This document shows, one piece after another, positions 12,144 to 22,938 of a DNA stretch of 64,000 nucleotides. The notes beneath the pieces are model-generated. The model did not search any database and was not told the DNA's origin. It worked only from the letters and a program-made list of their open reading frames with translations. The first letter of the stretch is position 1. Each line of letters starts with the position of its first letter. The stretch lies in contig CAXKWD010000002.1 in the NCBI GenBank assembly GCA_964059195.1, forward strand, positions 168,274,559-168,338,558, in the 5' to 3' direction. The position numbers were made by a program, and so were the translations under genes. The stretch is from Ectobius pallidus (Eukaryota > Arthropoda > Insecta > Blattodea > Ectobiidae).

Positions 12144-12569
12144 TCAAATATCGTCGTATTTTAACCAATCACATGCGCAATATACAGTCAATACTATTGC
12201 AATAAAAAACAACACCAAGTTTTTATTATTTCGCCTTTGTTCACCATGACCACACACGTCTTCGACGAAGTCACCGTGACCACACACATCTTCACCTGTC
12301 CCGCATACATCCGATCCCGCGTCACCTTTATTTATAAATGCACAATTGGGGGACCATCTTTTATGTTCATTTACTGGATCGTCCGTTTTTCCCCATTGTC
12401 CTATTTGCGTATGACAGTTTGCGCACTCTGCTATATCACCGTTAACCGTATAATAAAATCCGGCTTCAGCCATTTTATCAACATGGATAGACGATACTGG
12501 ATATCTTGCAAATGATTTTTTGCGATCGTGTTCTCGCATCATGTTAAACATTCTATATGGTCTCTTCAT
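12144..12569 (-). CDS. BIR-domain (inhibitor-of-apoptosis-like) protein with C-terminal hydrophobic segment
   Basis: Starting at the Met at 12569, this gives 141 residues. The frame is open further upstream to 12866, but that stretch is made of local direct repeats. Residues about 13-75 form a BIR domain with SFARYPVS, MAEAGFYYTVNGD and the zinc ligands C-x2-C-x16-H-x6-C, plus the DDP-x3-EH-x-RW-x-P signature. BIR proteins of this type bind caspases or IAP antagonists and block apoptosis. After the BIR comes a Cys/Gly-rich stretch with repeated DVCG(T/H)G units, then basic residues and a roughly 18-residue hydrophobic segment (LVLFFIAIVLTVYCAC). No RING is present. Its closeness to capsid-like remnants suggests a viral origin. 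The frame has no breaks. Confidence 0.75.
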   Translation of the reverse strand: MKRPYRMFNMMREHDRKKSFARYPVSSIHVDKMAEAGFYYTVNGDIAECANCHTQIGQWGKTDDPVNEHKRWSPNCAFINKGDAGSDVCGTGEDVCGHGDFVEDVCGHGEQRRNNKNLVLFFIAIVLTVYCACDWLKYDDI

Positions 12570-12689
12570 AATGGACGCACGCAGGACGATGACCTCTCCA
12601 CCAACGCCGGGTAGCCTCTGGCATAAAAAAACCGTCAGCGTGGGTTTATATCGGTCTTGGACAAGTCCAGACACGTGTGCCGACATGTC

Positions 12690-12845
12690 GGGGCATGTCA
12701 AGACAACATCTGGACCGCACGTGTGCTGAACTTGGACTCCCGTTGAGACAACATCCGGTGGGTTATTTTCGGACGCAGAGCTTTGACTCCCTCTGAGACA
12801 GCGAGACACGAAAGCCCGTCTAGACAACATCCGGTGGGTTTGACC
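12690..12845. repeat. Short direct repeats upstream of the BIR gene
   Basis: The word AGACAACATC(C/T)GG occurs at about 12699, 12747 and 12821, the last two followed by TGGGTT. GACTCCC(T/G)(C/T)TGAGACA occurs between them. Together they form an imperfect tandem array of about 48-74 bp. Confidence 0.6.
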
Positions 12846-13021
12846 TTGACGGCCAGACACGATCACGGACTATCCGCTGAGTTGGGAAAATATTACAATA
12901 TCACAAATGTTTACCAGTAGCGAAATATTACAATATCACAAATATATCCCAATAGCGAACCGATAGTTGGATCGGTCTTGCACGGCCGTTGTTCTACACA
13001 GGTGGCGCAAGCACCCAAATG

Positions 13022-13130
13022 GCTAAAGGGCAGTGGTCATTGGGGGTGGTCAGTGGTCAGTGGTCAGTGGGGCGGGGGTGGTCAGTGAGGTGGTGAGTGG
13101 GGTGGTGAGTGGACAGTGGTCAGCGCGCCA
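13022..13130. repeat. GGTCAGTG-type minisatellite
   Basis: Repeated GGTCAGTG and GGTGAGTGG units in a G-rich tract, with no coding potential. Confidence 0.8.
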
Positions 13131-13191
13131 CCTGTGACGTCATCGGCAAAACACAACTACTGTCCTCGTACTAGGTCTGAAAAATTTCCTT

Positions 13192-13365
13192 TGATTACTC
13201 CTAATCATCCAGTTAATTGTTTTCTGTGCAGTCCGCTCCGAAACACCCTAGTAATTTCGTGACGGTTTTGAGTGTGACACTAATTTCGTGACGGTTTTGG
13301 CGTTACACAAGTTCCCGATTTACTCCTACCGCCGCTAAAGAAGTTTCACTTCAAAAATCACTGAC
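13192..13365 (-). repeat. CGTCACGAAATTAG-containing interspersed repeat, copy 1
   Basis: Read on the minus strand this block matches 28150-28310 and 29565-29705. Shared parts are TGAAACTTCTTTAGC, CGGTAGG, two tandem CGTCACGAAATTAGTG units, CGGACTGCACAGAAAACA and the following AACTGGATGATTAGG-type sequence. It has no coding frame. The type of element is unknown. Confidence 0.7.
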
Positions 13366-13460
13366 TACACAACTCAACTACTTGACTGGGATATCAGACC
13401 ATCTTGCACATCTAGTCTGTATACGTGATCCACTAAAAAACCGCACAACTCCCCACAACT

Positions 13461-14730
13461 TACAGCGGTTCGGTGGAAAGATGATTACCTGGGCGCCACA
13501 GTATAATGCATATACTGATTATTTCTGTTTTTGTGTGTCGAACTCGCCTCCGGTCAGTCAGTCGATCGTCGAGCACTTCCCTCTAGCTTCAGGGTAGGAA
13601 GCGAAGAACACCTTAATATTATTGCTTGAATAATAATGCAGTTTCTTTGAACACCGAAGGAATATTCTGTTTATTCAAAACGTTGGAAATACAAGTCCAG
13701 TCATTGACAATAATTACAAAATTTGTTTGTGAATAATTAATATTGTTACAAGTTCTCGGTAGATCGTTACTAGTGATACAATTGCTGCCGTATATGATTT
13801 TGACTAATCGCGATTGAAAGTAAGAATCCCTCTAAGTCGATTAATTCCACAGCGAAAATTTTATACGTCCAATTAATTCTGTGGGCACGAAGCCACAAAG
13901 ATAAGTAGAGTGATTGATGTAGGCACGCGGCCTCGACGTAGAGTGATTTTGACTGTTCTAGGCACGGGGCCTTGAAGTAGAGTGATTTTATACGGTGGAC
14001 ACAAGTCCCCGAAGTAGAATTGACTTGACTGCTATAGGCACGGGGCCTTGAAGTAGAGTGATTTTACAGCGCCCCGGTAGGCCTAAGGAAAACTTTCTTG
14101 GACCAACATTTATCCCTACTCTTCTTAATTATTATTCGTGAATCCTGGCACGTGGTACTATAGACCAGTTCTTATTGGCAAATCTCCCGACCAATAATAA
14201 TATGTTAGTTTCCCACGGAAATCAATTGGATTTCCCTTATTCTCAAAACCCACAACTTAGCGTCTCGGATTTCTAAGAAGGTTCGGACAGCGTGTTGTAT
14301 CAGTAGCAACATCAGAAGCTAGGCTTGAACACAATAGCCGACTTCTTAGAATTACTTAAGTGGATCAGTACCCTCTTTTGATTAGATCTCGGGAGATTCC
14401 CGATACATTGTACCTGTGTACCTGCATTGCCTTATCTCGCACCCGCTAGGTCTGCTAGGGAAATTCCCAGCTTCTCTGTCTATCCACTGCAATCTCATTT
14501 TAATAGTTATTTAAAATGATGTTGTTAAACTTTTTACCTTTGCTTTTTTTTCTAGTTAATAATATTTATAATGAATGTTCCGTCTTTTCACGGTCATTTT
14601 AAGACCAAACACGGGCTATGAGATTTTATGATTTTAGTTTGAATAAATTTGGGCAATTAATCTGTCATTTATTATACTTAATTTGGTTATCTTGTTTATT
14701 TCTTTTTGCCGAAGTATCTGAACTGCAATA
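13461..14730 (-). repeat. 3' LTR of the gag-only element
   Basis: It begins (plus strand) TACAGCGGTTCGGTGG and ends ...CTGAACTGCAATA. It is the same sequence as 18472-19740 apart from a few substitutions, one T-run indel and two bases next to the right end. Confidence 0.93.
13893..14075. repeat. Imperfect tandem repeats inside the LTR
   Basis: Four units of roughly 45-50 bp share TAGGCACG(G/C)GGCCT(T/C)GA and GTAGAGTGATTTT. The same array occurs in the other LTR at about 18903-19086. Arrays of this kind can be enhancer-like. Confidence 0.75.
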
Positions 14731-15093
14731 TATGCCCCAGTCTATTAAGACAGGAATCATCATAGCCTATGATTGACTTACTGGCTGAATATACTGCATC
14801 TCTCCACAAAATATTATACCTTATTTTCCTCCAGTGTTGCAACTATCTTAAACAAATACATAACTAATTTAATTCCTATCTTGACACGAGACTTCACCTT
14901 AAATCCTGTCCCACATGTACAAGTTTTGTGACCCTATCACATTCATGCTTTCATACATCTTTCGGTTTTCTGTAGTGTTACGTTGTTTGTACGTATTACT
15001 TGGTTTATTGCGCGACCAAGACATTACAACAAAATTTTACGTAAACACCATAAATTTACCGATATACCCTCGTGAGACCATGAAAATTAAGCT

Positions 15094-15395
15094 CAAGCAG
15101 TTCTCACTGAAATTTACACTAAAATATATTGAATGCATAAAAAAACAAAAACACTTTTTTTTATATTGAGACTTTGACAAGGTCGATCAAGCAGTTCTCA
15201 CTACACCTACACTATATTATAAAGAAGGCATAAAAACACTTTTTCATGAGGCTTTGACAAGGTCGATCAATCAGTTCTCACTACTATTACACTACATTAT
15301 AAAGAATGCATAAAAACACTCTTTTTTATGACAAGGGCGCTCATTCAGCCCTCACCACAATTTCAATACAATATATTGCAATGCAAAATACACAC
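15094..15395. repeat. About 80-93-bp tandem repeats, 3.5 copies, 3' of gag
   Basis: Units begin near 15094, 15187, 15268 and 15340. They share CAGTTCTCACT, ATAAAGAATGCATAAAAACACT and GACAAGGTCGATCAA. They lie in the untranslated stretch between gag and the 3' LTR. Confidence 0.8.
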
Positions 15396-15525
15396 GTATA
15401 TTTTACTCTCATTCATACCCATTCCTCTAATCCTAAACCTATGTGGAACTGATAACCTATCATGCCAGTAGCTATTTTACCGCGTAAAATATACATTACA
15501 GGTTGTAGGCCTACATTACTCCAGC

Positions 15526-17961
15526 TCAGTACAATGCCTTTCGGTTATTCTGCCCTGAAATATGGTCTAATGAAGCTGCCTTCTTTAGTGATTTTTCTTC
15601 ATTATTAGGTCTCTCTAATCCTCGTAATCCCCCGATCTGTGGGACGTCATTTCGACCCTCAACTGCATCTTTTAATCGTTTAAAAGGCCTATTTTGCTTT
15701 AGATGTATTTCGTCATTTCTGTGACGGACATTCTCCAGAGCATAACTGTTATTTCCCGTGCCACGCGTCTGGCTCGTGTCATTTATTGCTTCATCTGTGA
15801 CTACTCGGTATGCCGTTTCACTGACCCAATTTCTTTCGCTTTCAATGTCAATGTTCCCCTGGCTTCCTGGAATTCGATCATCTTCATTCTGCGAATTTTT
15901 CATCGGCATCCTCCCACAAAATCGAATATTATTTTCTTGCCTGCCCTGAGGCCTATTTTCTTGATTATTGCCTCTTCTATTCCAGTTCCTATTGTTCATA
16001 TAATTGTTATTATTGTAAGTGGGTCCCCTGTTCGATTCTCTATTTCTCTTGCAGTACTCTTGTTCCCATTTCCCTCTATCATTTGTCGAGCCTCTTCTCG
16101 TGTCTTGACTTTCCTGCGTAACTTCGGTATTTTCATGATACTCTTCCCCGTTTGTCTCTACTTCAAATCTTGATAGCAATTCTAAGGCCTTGCTGTAACT
16201 TTGGGGACAAGCTACTATAAGTAGGTTGCATATTTCCGGCTGAAAATGTCTCCGTACAATCTGGATCGCTACATCTTCCGGCATATCTGGATCTAATTGT
16301 TTCATTAGGCCTATTACTCTTAGGAAATGGTCCGATAGAGAGACGTTGCCCCTAGGTGAATATCTTCCATTATAGACTTCATTTCTAGCTAATGCTCTCT
16401 TCTTCTCTCCCCAATATCTTTCTAGGAACAGCTGTTTAAAATTCTCATAATTACCGTCCGGTTGTACTATTATTTCAAACCACTTTTTGGCTTTTCCATC
16501 TAAAGCTCTACCGATAATCAACATTTTGTACTGAGATGGAATAGATTTTAAAATAAAATATTCCTCAAGATCTCTCAAAAAACTATGAGGACTCGTATTG
16601 CTCTCATCGAAGTTAGGAAGCGTAATGTCGTTCCCTATCAGTCTCCCTATATCTATTCTATTATCGATAGCTACAGGCATGCTAGTGGCTACCGTCTCGT
16701 GTAATGTATTACAGAATTCCTTCCTAGTACTGAGTGTATTATGTGTATTTTCCACACAACTACATATGTTTCTCTTAAAATTCTCAGCCGAACTATCGAC
16801 TATAGGCCTATGACTCTCCACTTTTTTAGCTAGGGTGCTAACTTCTTTCAACATCTCCCCTACTTTCTGTGCTAATACATTTTCAAAATGCACTACCTTG
16901 TCATTTATTTCTGAGATTTTATCTTCTACCTCTACTTTCACCTTGTTCACCTGAACCTCCATATTCTCTATTACGCTAGATTCTGATTTCTGTAATTTGC
17001 CTTCTACAAGTTTAATCTCATTAAATACTATTTCTTCATATTTCATACCTTGAGATTCTATTTTCTTATCAACAATTATCATTTTAGCCTCTATTTCAGA
17101 CTTAATTTCCCCTTGGCTTTCCCAGATTTCTTGTCTTATGGCCCTCTCACTCATCATCATTTCCCTACAAAATTCCTCTCTAATTTGGTTACATAAGTTG
17201 GATTGAACCTCCCTTATTTCAATGAGTTCCTTTTCAATCCTATCTATATTCTGTCTATTTTCTTGGCTCGATCGTTCTATCTTATCTCCTAGTTTCTCTA
17301 TCTTTTCCCCAGAATTTATTTCCAGTTCCTTTATACATCCCATATAATTTTTTTCCAGTTCCTTTATGCTTTCCCTAGTATCATTAGATTCCCTCATCAT
17401 AGTTTCATTAGATTCCCTCATCATTTCCTTAGATTCCCTCATCATAGCTTCATTAGATTCCCTCATCATAGCTATCAAATATGCAATAGAATTTGGGTCT
17501 ATGGTTTGATTCATTTCCCTAGGCCTATGTTCAGTTACACTCTCACTCTCAGTCTGCTGAATTTCTGCTACCTTATTCACCTGACTCTCCTTAACTGCAT
17601 GAACTGTAGTATTTTCATTAGTTGCGGTACTATCCTCATTATTCTCCCCTATTTCACTATTTATTTCCCCATTAGTGGGCATTTCCTGCCCCTCTCTAAA
17701 ACCATAGTTTTCTGATTTAATCTGTCTCTTTTCGTTCCTAATTCGCATATATAACTTTGCTACAAAAATGTAAATTGCCTGTACCACTTGGGTAAATAGT
17801 ATAATTCTGATAATAGTTGCCACACTATCTACCATAATCCTTCTCACAATTTTCTCCCTACTGAGCACGTCGTGCCCCTCTCCAATTATTATAGTACTCA
17901 TCTTGCTAAAACACTTGTCGTTTTCCAGCCACATACGTAAATTATAAGGGTACTGATACAC
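15526..17961 (-). CDS. Gag polyprotein of the LTR element, 811 aa
   Basis: One uninterrupted frame. Residues about 47-70 form a hydrophobic, membrane-like segment. About 165-200 is a short-unit repeat of MMRESNE-type heptads followed by long coiled-coil sequence to about 400. About 480-610 is a retrotransposon-gag (capsid-like) region with DGKAKKWFEII, NYENFKQLFLERYWG and FLRVIGLMKQLDPDMPEDVA. The C terminus is Asn/Arg-rich, suited to RNA binding, but no CCHC zinc knuckle is complete; only an IRFCGR remnant is seen. No protease or polymerase follows. The N-terminal membrane segment is unusual for a Gag. The upstream leader to the primer site is about 490 bp. Intactness fits the youth of the LTRs. 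Confidence 0.88.
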   Translation of the reverse strand: MYQYPYNLRMWLENDKCFSKMSTIIIGEGHDVLSREKIVRRIMVDSVATIIRIILFTQVVQAIYIFVAKLYMRIRNEKRQIKSENYGFREGQEMPTNGEINSEIGENNEDSTATNENTTVHAVKESQVNKVAEIQQTESESVTEHRPREMNQTIDPNSIAYLIAMMRESNEAMMRESKEMMRESNETMMRESNDTRESIKELEKNYMGCIKELEINSGEKIEKLGDKIERSSQENRQNIDRIEKELIEIREVQSNLCNQIREEFCREMMMSERAIRQEIWESQGEIKSEIEAKMIIVDKKIESQGMKYEEIVFNEIKLVEGKLQKSESSVIENMEVQVNKVKVEVEDKISEINDKVVHFENVLAQKVGEMLKEVSTLAKKVESHRPIVDSSAENFKRNICSCVENTHNTLSTRKEFCNTLHETVATSMPVAIDNRIDIGRLIGNDITLPNFDESNTSPHSFLRDLEEYFILKSIPSQYKMLIIGRALDGKAKKWFEIIVQPDGNYENFKQLFLERYWGEKKRALARNEVYNGRYSPRGNVSLSDHFLRVIGLMKQLDPDMPEDVAIQIVRRHFQPEICNLLIVACPQSYSKALELLSRFEVETNGEEYHENTEVTQESQDTRRGSTNDRGKWEQEYCKRNRESNRGPTYNNNNYMNNRNWNRRGNNQENRPQGRQENNIRFCGRMPMKNSQNEDDRIPGSQGNIDIESERNWVSETAYRVVTDEAINDTSQTRGTGNNSYALENVRHRNDEIHLKQNRPFKRLKDAVEGRNDVPQIGGLRGLERPNNEEKSLKKAASLDHISGQNNRKALY

Positions 17962-18451
17962 TCTTACGATCTACCTTACCTTTGGTTAAGACGTTCAATA
18001 TACAATGCATAACATATATTAAAATACCCTTGTACAATAAATATTCGATATGCCTGAGTTCTTTTAATTTGAAAAAGATTTTATTTTACTTGAATTTATT
18101 CTTTAATTTACTTAGTGAGTTTCAGTTTAATTTTACTTTGATCTTAAATTGCAAACTTTTCAAAAAAAATATTATTTGATGTCAGGCTTACTAATTTATT
18201 TAATTAATATTTACTGTTTCTTAAATTATTGATAATAAAATTGTTTACTTTACTGAAACTCTATGTAAATTTAAGTTCTTATCTGTTGGTGATTTTTGAT
18301 GTTTTCTGCGACGGTCTCCGGAACTGATGTACCACGATCTTGAATTCCAGCGGTGCCTTTACGGGTGACGTTCTAGAAATTCTGCGGTGTCTTCCTTCCG
18401 TTTTGGGATGATTTTTGAAGTTGGTGATCCTTGATGTCCAGCTTCACTCGT

Positions 18452-18469
18452 GCCCCACGTTGGGCGCCA
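18452..18469 (-). other. Primer binding site (tRNA-Lys type)
   Basis: On the minus strand the 18 bases TGGCGCCCAACGTGGGGC lie two bases after the 5' LTR. This is the known complement of the 3' end of tRNA-Lys(CUU). Confidence 0.88.
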
Positions 18470-18471
18470 TG

Positions 18472-19740
18472 TACAGCGGTTCGGTGGAAAGATGATTACC
18501 TGGGCGCCACAGTATAATGCATATACTGATTATTTCTGTTTTTGTGTGTCGAACTCGCCTCCGGTCAGTCAGTCGATCGTCGAGCACTTCCCTCTAGCTT
18601 CAGGGTAGGAAGCGAAGAACACCTTAATATTATTGCTTGAATAATAATGCAGTTTCTTTGAACACCGAAGGAATATTCTGTTTATTCAAAACGTTGGAAA
18701 TACAAGTCCAGTCATTGACAATAATTACAAAATTTGTTTGTGAATAATTAATATTGTTACAAGTTCTCGGTAGATCGTTACTAGTGATACAATTGCTGCC
18801 GTATATGATTTTGACTAATCGCGATTGAAAGTAAGAATCCTTCTAAGTCGATTAATTCCACAGCGAAAATTTTATAAGTCCAATTAATTCTGTGGGCACG
18901 AAGCCACAAAGATAAGTAGAGTGATTGATGTAGGCACGCGGCCTCGACGTAGAGTGATTTTGACTGTTCTAGGCACGGGGCCTTGAAGTAGAGTGATTTT
19001 ATACGGTGGACACAAGTCCCCGAAGTAGAATTGACTTGACTGCTATAGGCACGGGGCCTTGAAGTAGAGTGATTTTACAGCGCCCCGGTAGGCCTAAGGA
19101 AAACTTTCTTGGACCAACATTTATCCCTACTCTTCTTAATTATTATTCGTGAATCCTGGCACGTGGTACTATAGACCAGTTCTTATTGGCAAATCTCCCG
19201 ACCAATAATAATATGTTAGTTTCCCACGGAAATCAATTGGATTTCCCTTATTCTCAAAACCCACAACTTAGCGTCTCGGATTTCTAAGAAGGTTCGGACA
19301 GCGTGTTGTATCAGTAGCAACATCAGAAGCTAGGCTTGAACACAATAGCCGACTTCTTAGAATTACTTAAGTGGATCAGTACCCTCTTTTGATTAGATCT
19401 CGGGAGATTCCCGATACATTGTACCTGTGTACCTGCATTGCCTTATCTCGCACCCGCTAGGTCTGCTAGGGAAATTCCCAGCTTCTCTGTCTATCCACTG
19501 CAATCTCATTTTAATAGTTATTTAAAATGATGTTGTTAAACTTTTTACCTTTGCTTTTTTTCTAGTTAATAATATTTATAATGAATGTTCCGTCTTTTCA
19601 CGGTCATTTTAAGACCAAACACGGGCTATGAGATTTTATGATTTTAGTTTGAATAAATTTGGGCAATTAATCTGTCATTTATCATACTTAATTTGGTTAT
19701 CTTGTTTATTTCTTTTTGCCGAAGTATCTGAATAGCAATA
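18472..19740 (-). repeat. 5' LTR of the gag-only element
   Basis: It matches 13461-14730 end to end and lies immediately next to the primer binding site. The promoter and the start of the genomic RNA should lie inside it. Confidence 0.93.
18903..19086. repeat. Imperfect tandem repeats inside the other LTR
   Basis: Same array as at 13893-14075, located in the 5' LTR, where it could act on transcription. Confidence 0.75.
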
Positions 19741-19744
19741 AACT

Positions 19745-21930
19745 CTAGAGAACCACCAATAAAAAAATATATATAACAGGATATACAACCAAATCAACCT
19801 AAATAACTTAAACGTATTATTAGAACAGGAAGCGTGGGACTCCTTACATCAACACAATGATGTTAACCATATATGTCAGGAACTCCTAAATACTGTAAAA
19901 CGCAATATGGACATTGCTATCCCAAGAGCCAAAATTGAAATAAACAAACGTAGGAAGTCCTGGATAACACCAGGGATAAGAACCTCTAGCAAAAACCTAA
20001 AACCCCTGTCAAAACTGGCTGAAATAACAACTGATCCAAAACTACTCACCTACGTAAACCGATACAAAAATCTACAATAAAGTAATAAATACAGCAAAAA
20101 GAATGAACAATGCCAATTATATAAGAAATGTCACCAATAAATGAAAAGCAATGTGGAATATAATGAATAAAGAATTAGCCCCCAGAAAAGAAAACCACTC
20201 ACAACTCACAATAGAAGACACACAAGTAATATGATAACAGATCCAAAATCTTTAGCCACCTTATTTAATGACCATATAGATCAGTAGCTGAAAACGTATC
20301 TGCAAAAATCAGGAATCTAATCCTGGGACCCCCTCAACAGACCCAAAATCAACAGAAATGAAAATATCACATTCTTATACCCAATTTAAAGAACAGAAAT
20401 AGTAAACATTATTAAAGCATGCAAAAACAAAAACTCTGCGAGCGTCGATCAAATTCCGGACTCCCTAATTAAGACATGTAGTGAACATCTTATAGAACCC
20501 CTATGCCACCCAGCGAACATTTCACTCTCCACTGGTCACTTTCCCGAAATCTTAAAAACAGCAATAGTTAAACCCATTTATAAAAAAGGACCAAAATACA
20601 TGTTAGATAACTATCGACCATCTCCCTACTGCAGTGCTTTAGTTGGAAAATATTTTATGGGGGTACTCACCTTCCATAGAACGCATATCTATTGCGAATT
20701 TAATAGTGTTTGTCATTATTAACAAATATACTCTCGTGAATTGGACATTTAATAAGTATTTTAGGACAATATCGTTCCTGTACTGCCAGTACGACGTACC
20801 GGAGCACATATTTTTCCCGGTATGGTAGAAGGAAAATAATTTTATACCGGTACGCATATTATGGGATTAGAGGAGTAGCCCTACGGTGGCTGCAGTCATA
20901 CCTTACAAACCGCAATCATATTGTTGAAATTGCGCATGTGAATAAAACAAACCGCACGCTTGAAAAACCCTCATGTGATCCAAAACTAGCACCCTATGGA
21001 GTACCGCAAGGCTCAATACTAAACCATTTGTTTATGTTCTATTTATAAATGACTTGTCATTAAACATTGACTCCACATCCACCACACTGTTTGCAGATGA
21101 CACAAGCATCCTTGTTGCAGACAGAGACGAACAACTGTTACAGGACAATGCCAGTATCACATCTCAGCAACTAACTCAGTGGTTCAAATCAAATGGTCTC
21201 ATACTGAATGACAACAAATCAATTGCCATATCCTTTCACCTAAAGCGAAATAATAGCCCACCAAAGCTAGCCATTAGCTTTGAAAACTCAATCCAATATG
21301 CTCAATCTACGAAATTTCTTGGAATAACCATAGATGAACATCTATCTTGGGACTCACATATAGAAGTTGTTATAAAACTGGGAAAATTCATCTATGTGCT
21401 TTACCATATTAAAAAACTTACCAATGCACCCACGACTAGATCTCTCTATTTTGCCCACGTCCAAAGCGTTATGAGATATGGTGTAATCTTCTGCGGAAAC
21501 AGCACTAAAAGCATAGCAATATTCCGAATACAGAAAAGAATCGTTCGAATACTGTCTGGAGTAAATAAAAATGACTCATGCAGACCCATATTTAAGACCT
21601 TGCAAATCCTACCTCTTCCATCCATAAACATATATGAGTTACTGTTATACGTCAAAGCTCACCTAAATGAATTTCAAATACATGGAACAAATTATGAGCA
21701 CAACACCAGATTCAGAAATAACCTCTCTATTCCTACTCATAACACAGCACATTTCAGAAAGGAGGTAAATAAAATGGAAACAAACAAACTACCACAACAC
21801 TTAAAAAATATACAATCCCCATTCAAATTCACAAACGCCCTAAAGAAATTCCGGTAAAATCCCATAGGCGCGGACCCGTCTTTTAGAACCGAGATTCTCT
21901 TCATAAAACACTTATATCACACGAATTTTG
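19745..21930 (+). pseudogene. Decayed non-LTR retrotransposon (CR1/Jockey-like) reverse transcriptase
   Basis: Degenerate frames from about 19,830 give the linker between endonuclease and RT (LNTVKRNMDIAIPRAK, ...KSWITPGI). At 20,400-20,640 the early RT region appears (SFPEILKTAIVKPIYKKGP-like, DNYRP). At 20,870-21,050 follow GVALRWLQSYLTNR and APYGVPQGSIL. A clean frame at 21054-21857 has the FADDTSIL catalytic motif, TKFLGITIDEHLSWDSHI and a C-terminal domain with YGVIFCGNS and QKRIVRILSG. Stops and frameshifts upstream plus a foreign segment near 20,640-20,860 make it non-functional. The LTR element inserted just upstream, at its 5' edge. Confidence 0.88.
20638..20862. other. Foreign segment replacing part of the LINE RT domain
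   Basis: LINE similarity stops after the DNYRP motif and resumes at GIRGVALRWLQSY. The 220 bp between, ending in ACCGGTACGC-type sequence, does not read as RT. It looks like an insertion accompanied by a deletion. Confidence 0.5.
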
Positions 21931-22938
21931 TTATAGATAGATGTGTGGAGAGGAGATGTTGTCTTGGCGAATGATTTGGTCCGACCCACCCACCCTAAAT
22001 GATACCCTTTCTTTTATAATGCGATCTAGCGAAAACTTGCTTGTTCTCCGCCATTATTCTGTCCTCGTCCTCGTGATCGGACGTTGGAGGTGTGACGTCA
22101 TATCGCTAAACGAGATATGATTGTGGGTGAACAGTCTGACAAACCTACAAACAGTGCATCGTACTGTCCGTGCATTTAGACAAGAGCACTGTAAACACAA
22201 TGCGCAGTGGAATCAGTCTCACGTGATCCATACTAGCAACACACTCCCCTTCCGTCCCGCCCTATCTCTGCGGCGCATGCAAGTGCTCACGTCTAAATGC
22301 ACAGGCTGTACATTATTCGAAAATGCAAGGGCGCTTCGCTACGGCTACCGCCTCCGCTTCGCGTACTTAACTCTGTGGTTTGTGTTATGCATTATTTAGG
22401 CTATCTGTAGACAACTTACCTTAATGCAGAGGTGGGTACAAGCCACTAGCTGCTCGTAAGAAATGGTGGTTGTGATAGAAAGTGATCAGTGGACGTAATT
22501 CGCCTTCAAATTGCACAATAAAATTGTAAAAAACTGGCATTGCAACCAGCACACAGCGCTTGTCGTCTGCTGCGACAATCGTCTGCTGTCACTATATACA
22601 AGGACAATTGGTCACACTGCCTCGCTCAGAAAAAAAAAAAACATCACACCGTCCGTGGAAATGTGAATATCGCGTGAACGGATCCGCGCCATTAGGATTA
22701 TGCCGAAATTCCTAACTCAATCATGCTTCTACAGTATTGAGGATTAATATAACTCAATCTCTTGCTAATTCAAAGGAAAAGGAAGTAAGAAGTATGTACC
22801 AAGTAACCTATTTTTGAGATGCTATATAACATATGCACCATTCACTATTATGTATTATCATTATGTACTGCTCTTTCATAGCCATATGTTATTATACACA
22901 TATCGATATTCTTTATAGAATGTCCATCATCCTATATT
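21931..22938. other. Intergenic with one small MITE-like palindrome
   Basis: No gene is seen. An inverted repeat lies at 22161-22311. The remainder contains only short frames. Confidence 0.45.
22161..22311. mobile_element. 150-bp MITE-like inverted repeat
   Basis: Left end GTACTGTCCGTGCATTTAG and right-end reverse complement GTACAGCCTGTGCATTTAG match over 21 bp with two mismatches. GAGCACT is shared a few bases inward. Confidence 0.55.

Larger units (their letters stand above)
13461..19740 (-). mobile_element. Complete gag-only LTR retrotransposon
   Basis: Two near-identical LTRs of about 1.27 kb flank a 3.74-kb interior. A 4-bp direct duplication AACT lies outside both ends (13457-13460 and 19741-19744). 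The element reads on the minus strand: 5' LTR on the right, then a tRNA-Lys-type primer binding site, a leader of about 490 bp, an 811-codon gag, and about 800 bp of non-coding sequence with tandem repeats before the 3' LTR. No protease, reverse transcriptase, RNase H or integrase is visible on either strand. By eye the LTRs differ at about six positions, so the insertion is recent. It must borrow enzymes from a relative. Confidence 0.92.

Noticed and set aside
12520..12729. Plus-strand frame over the BIR gene region
   Set aside because: Opposite-strand shadow of the BIR frame and its upstream repeats.
15703..16173. 156-codon plus-strand frame
   Set aside because: It is a shadow of the 811-codon gag on the minus strand and has no domain of its own.
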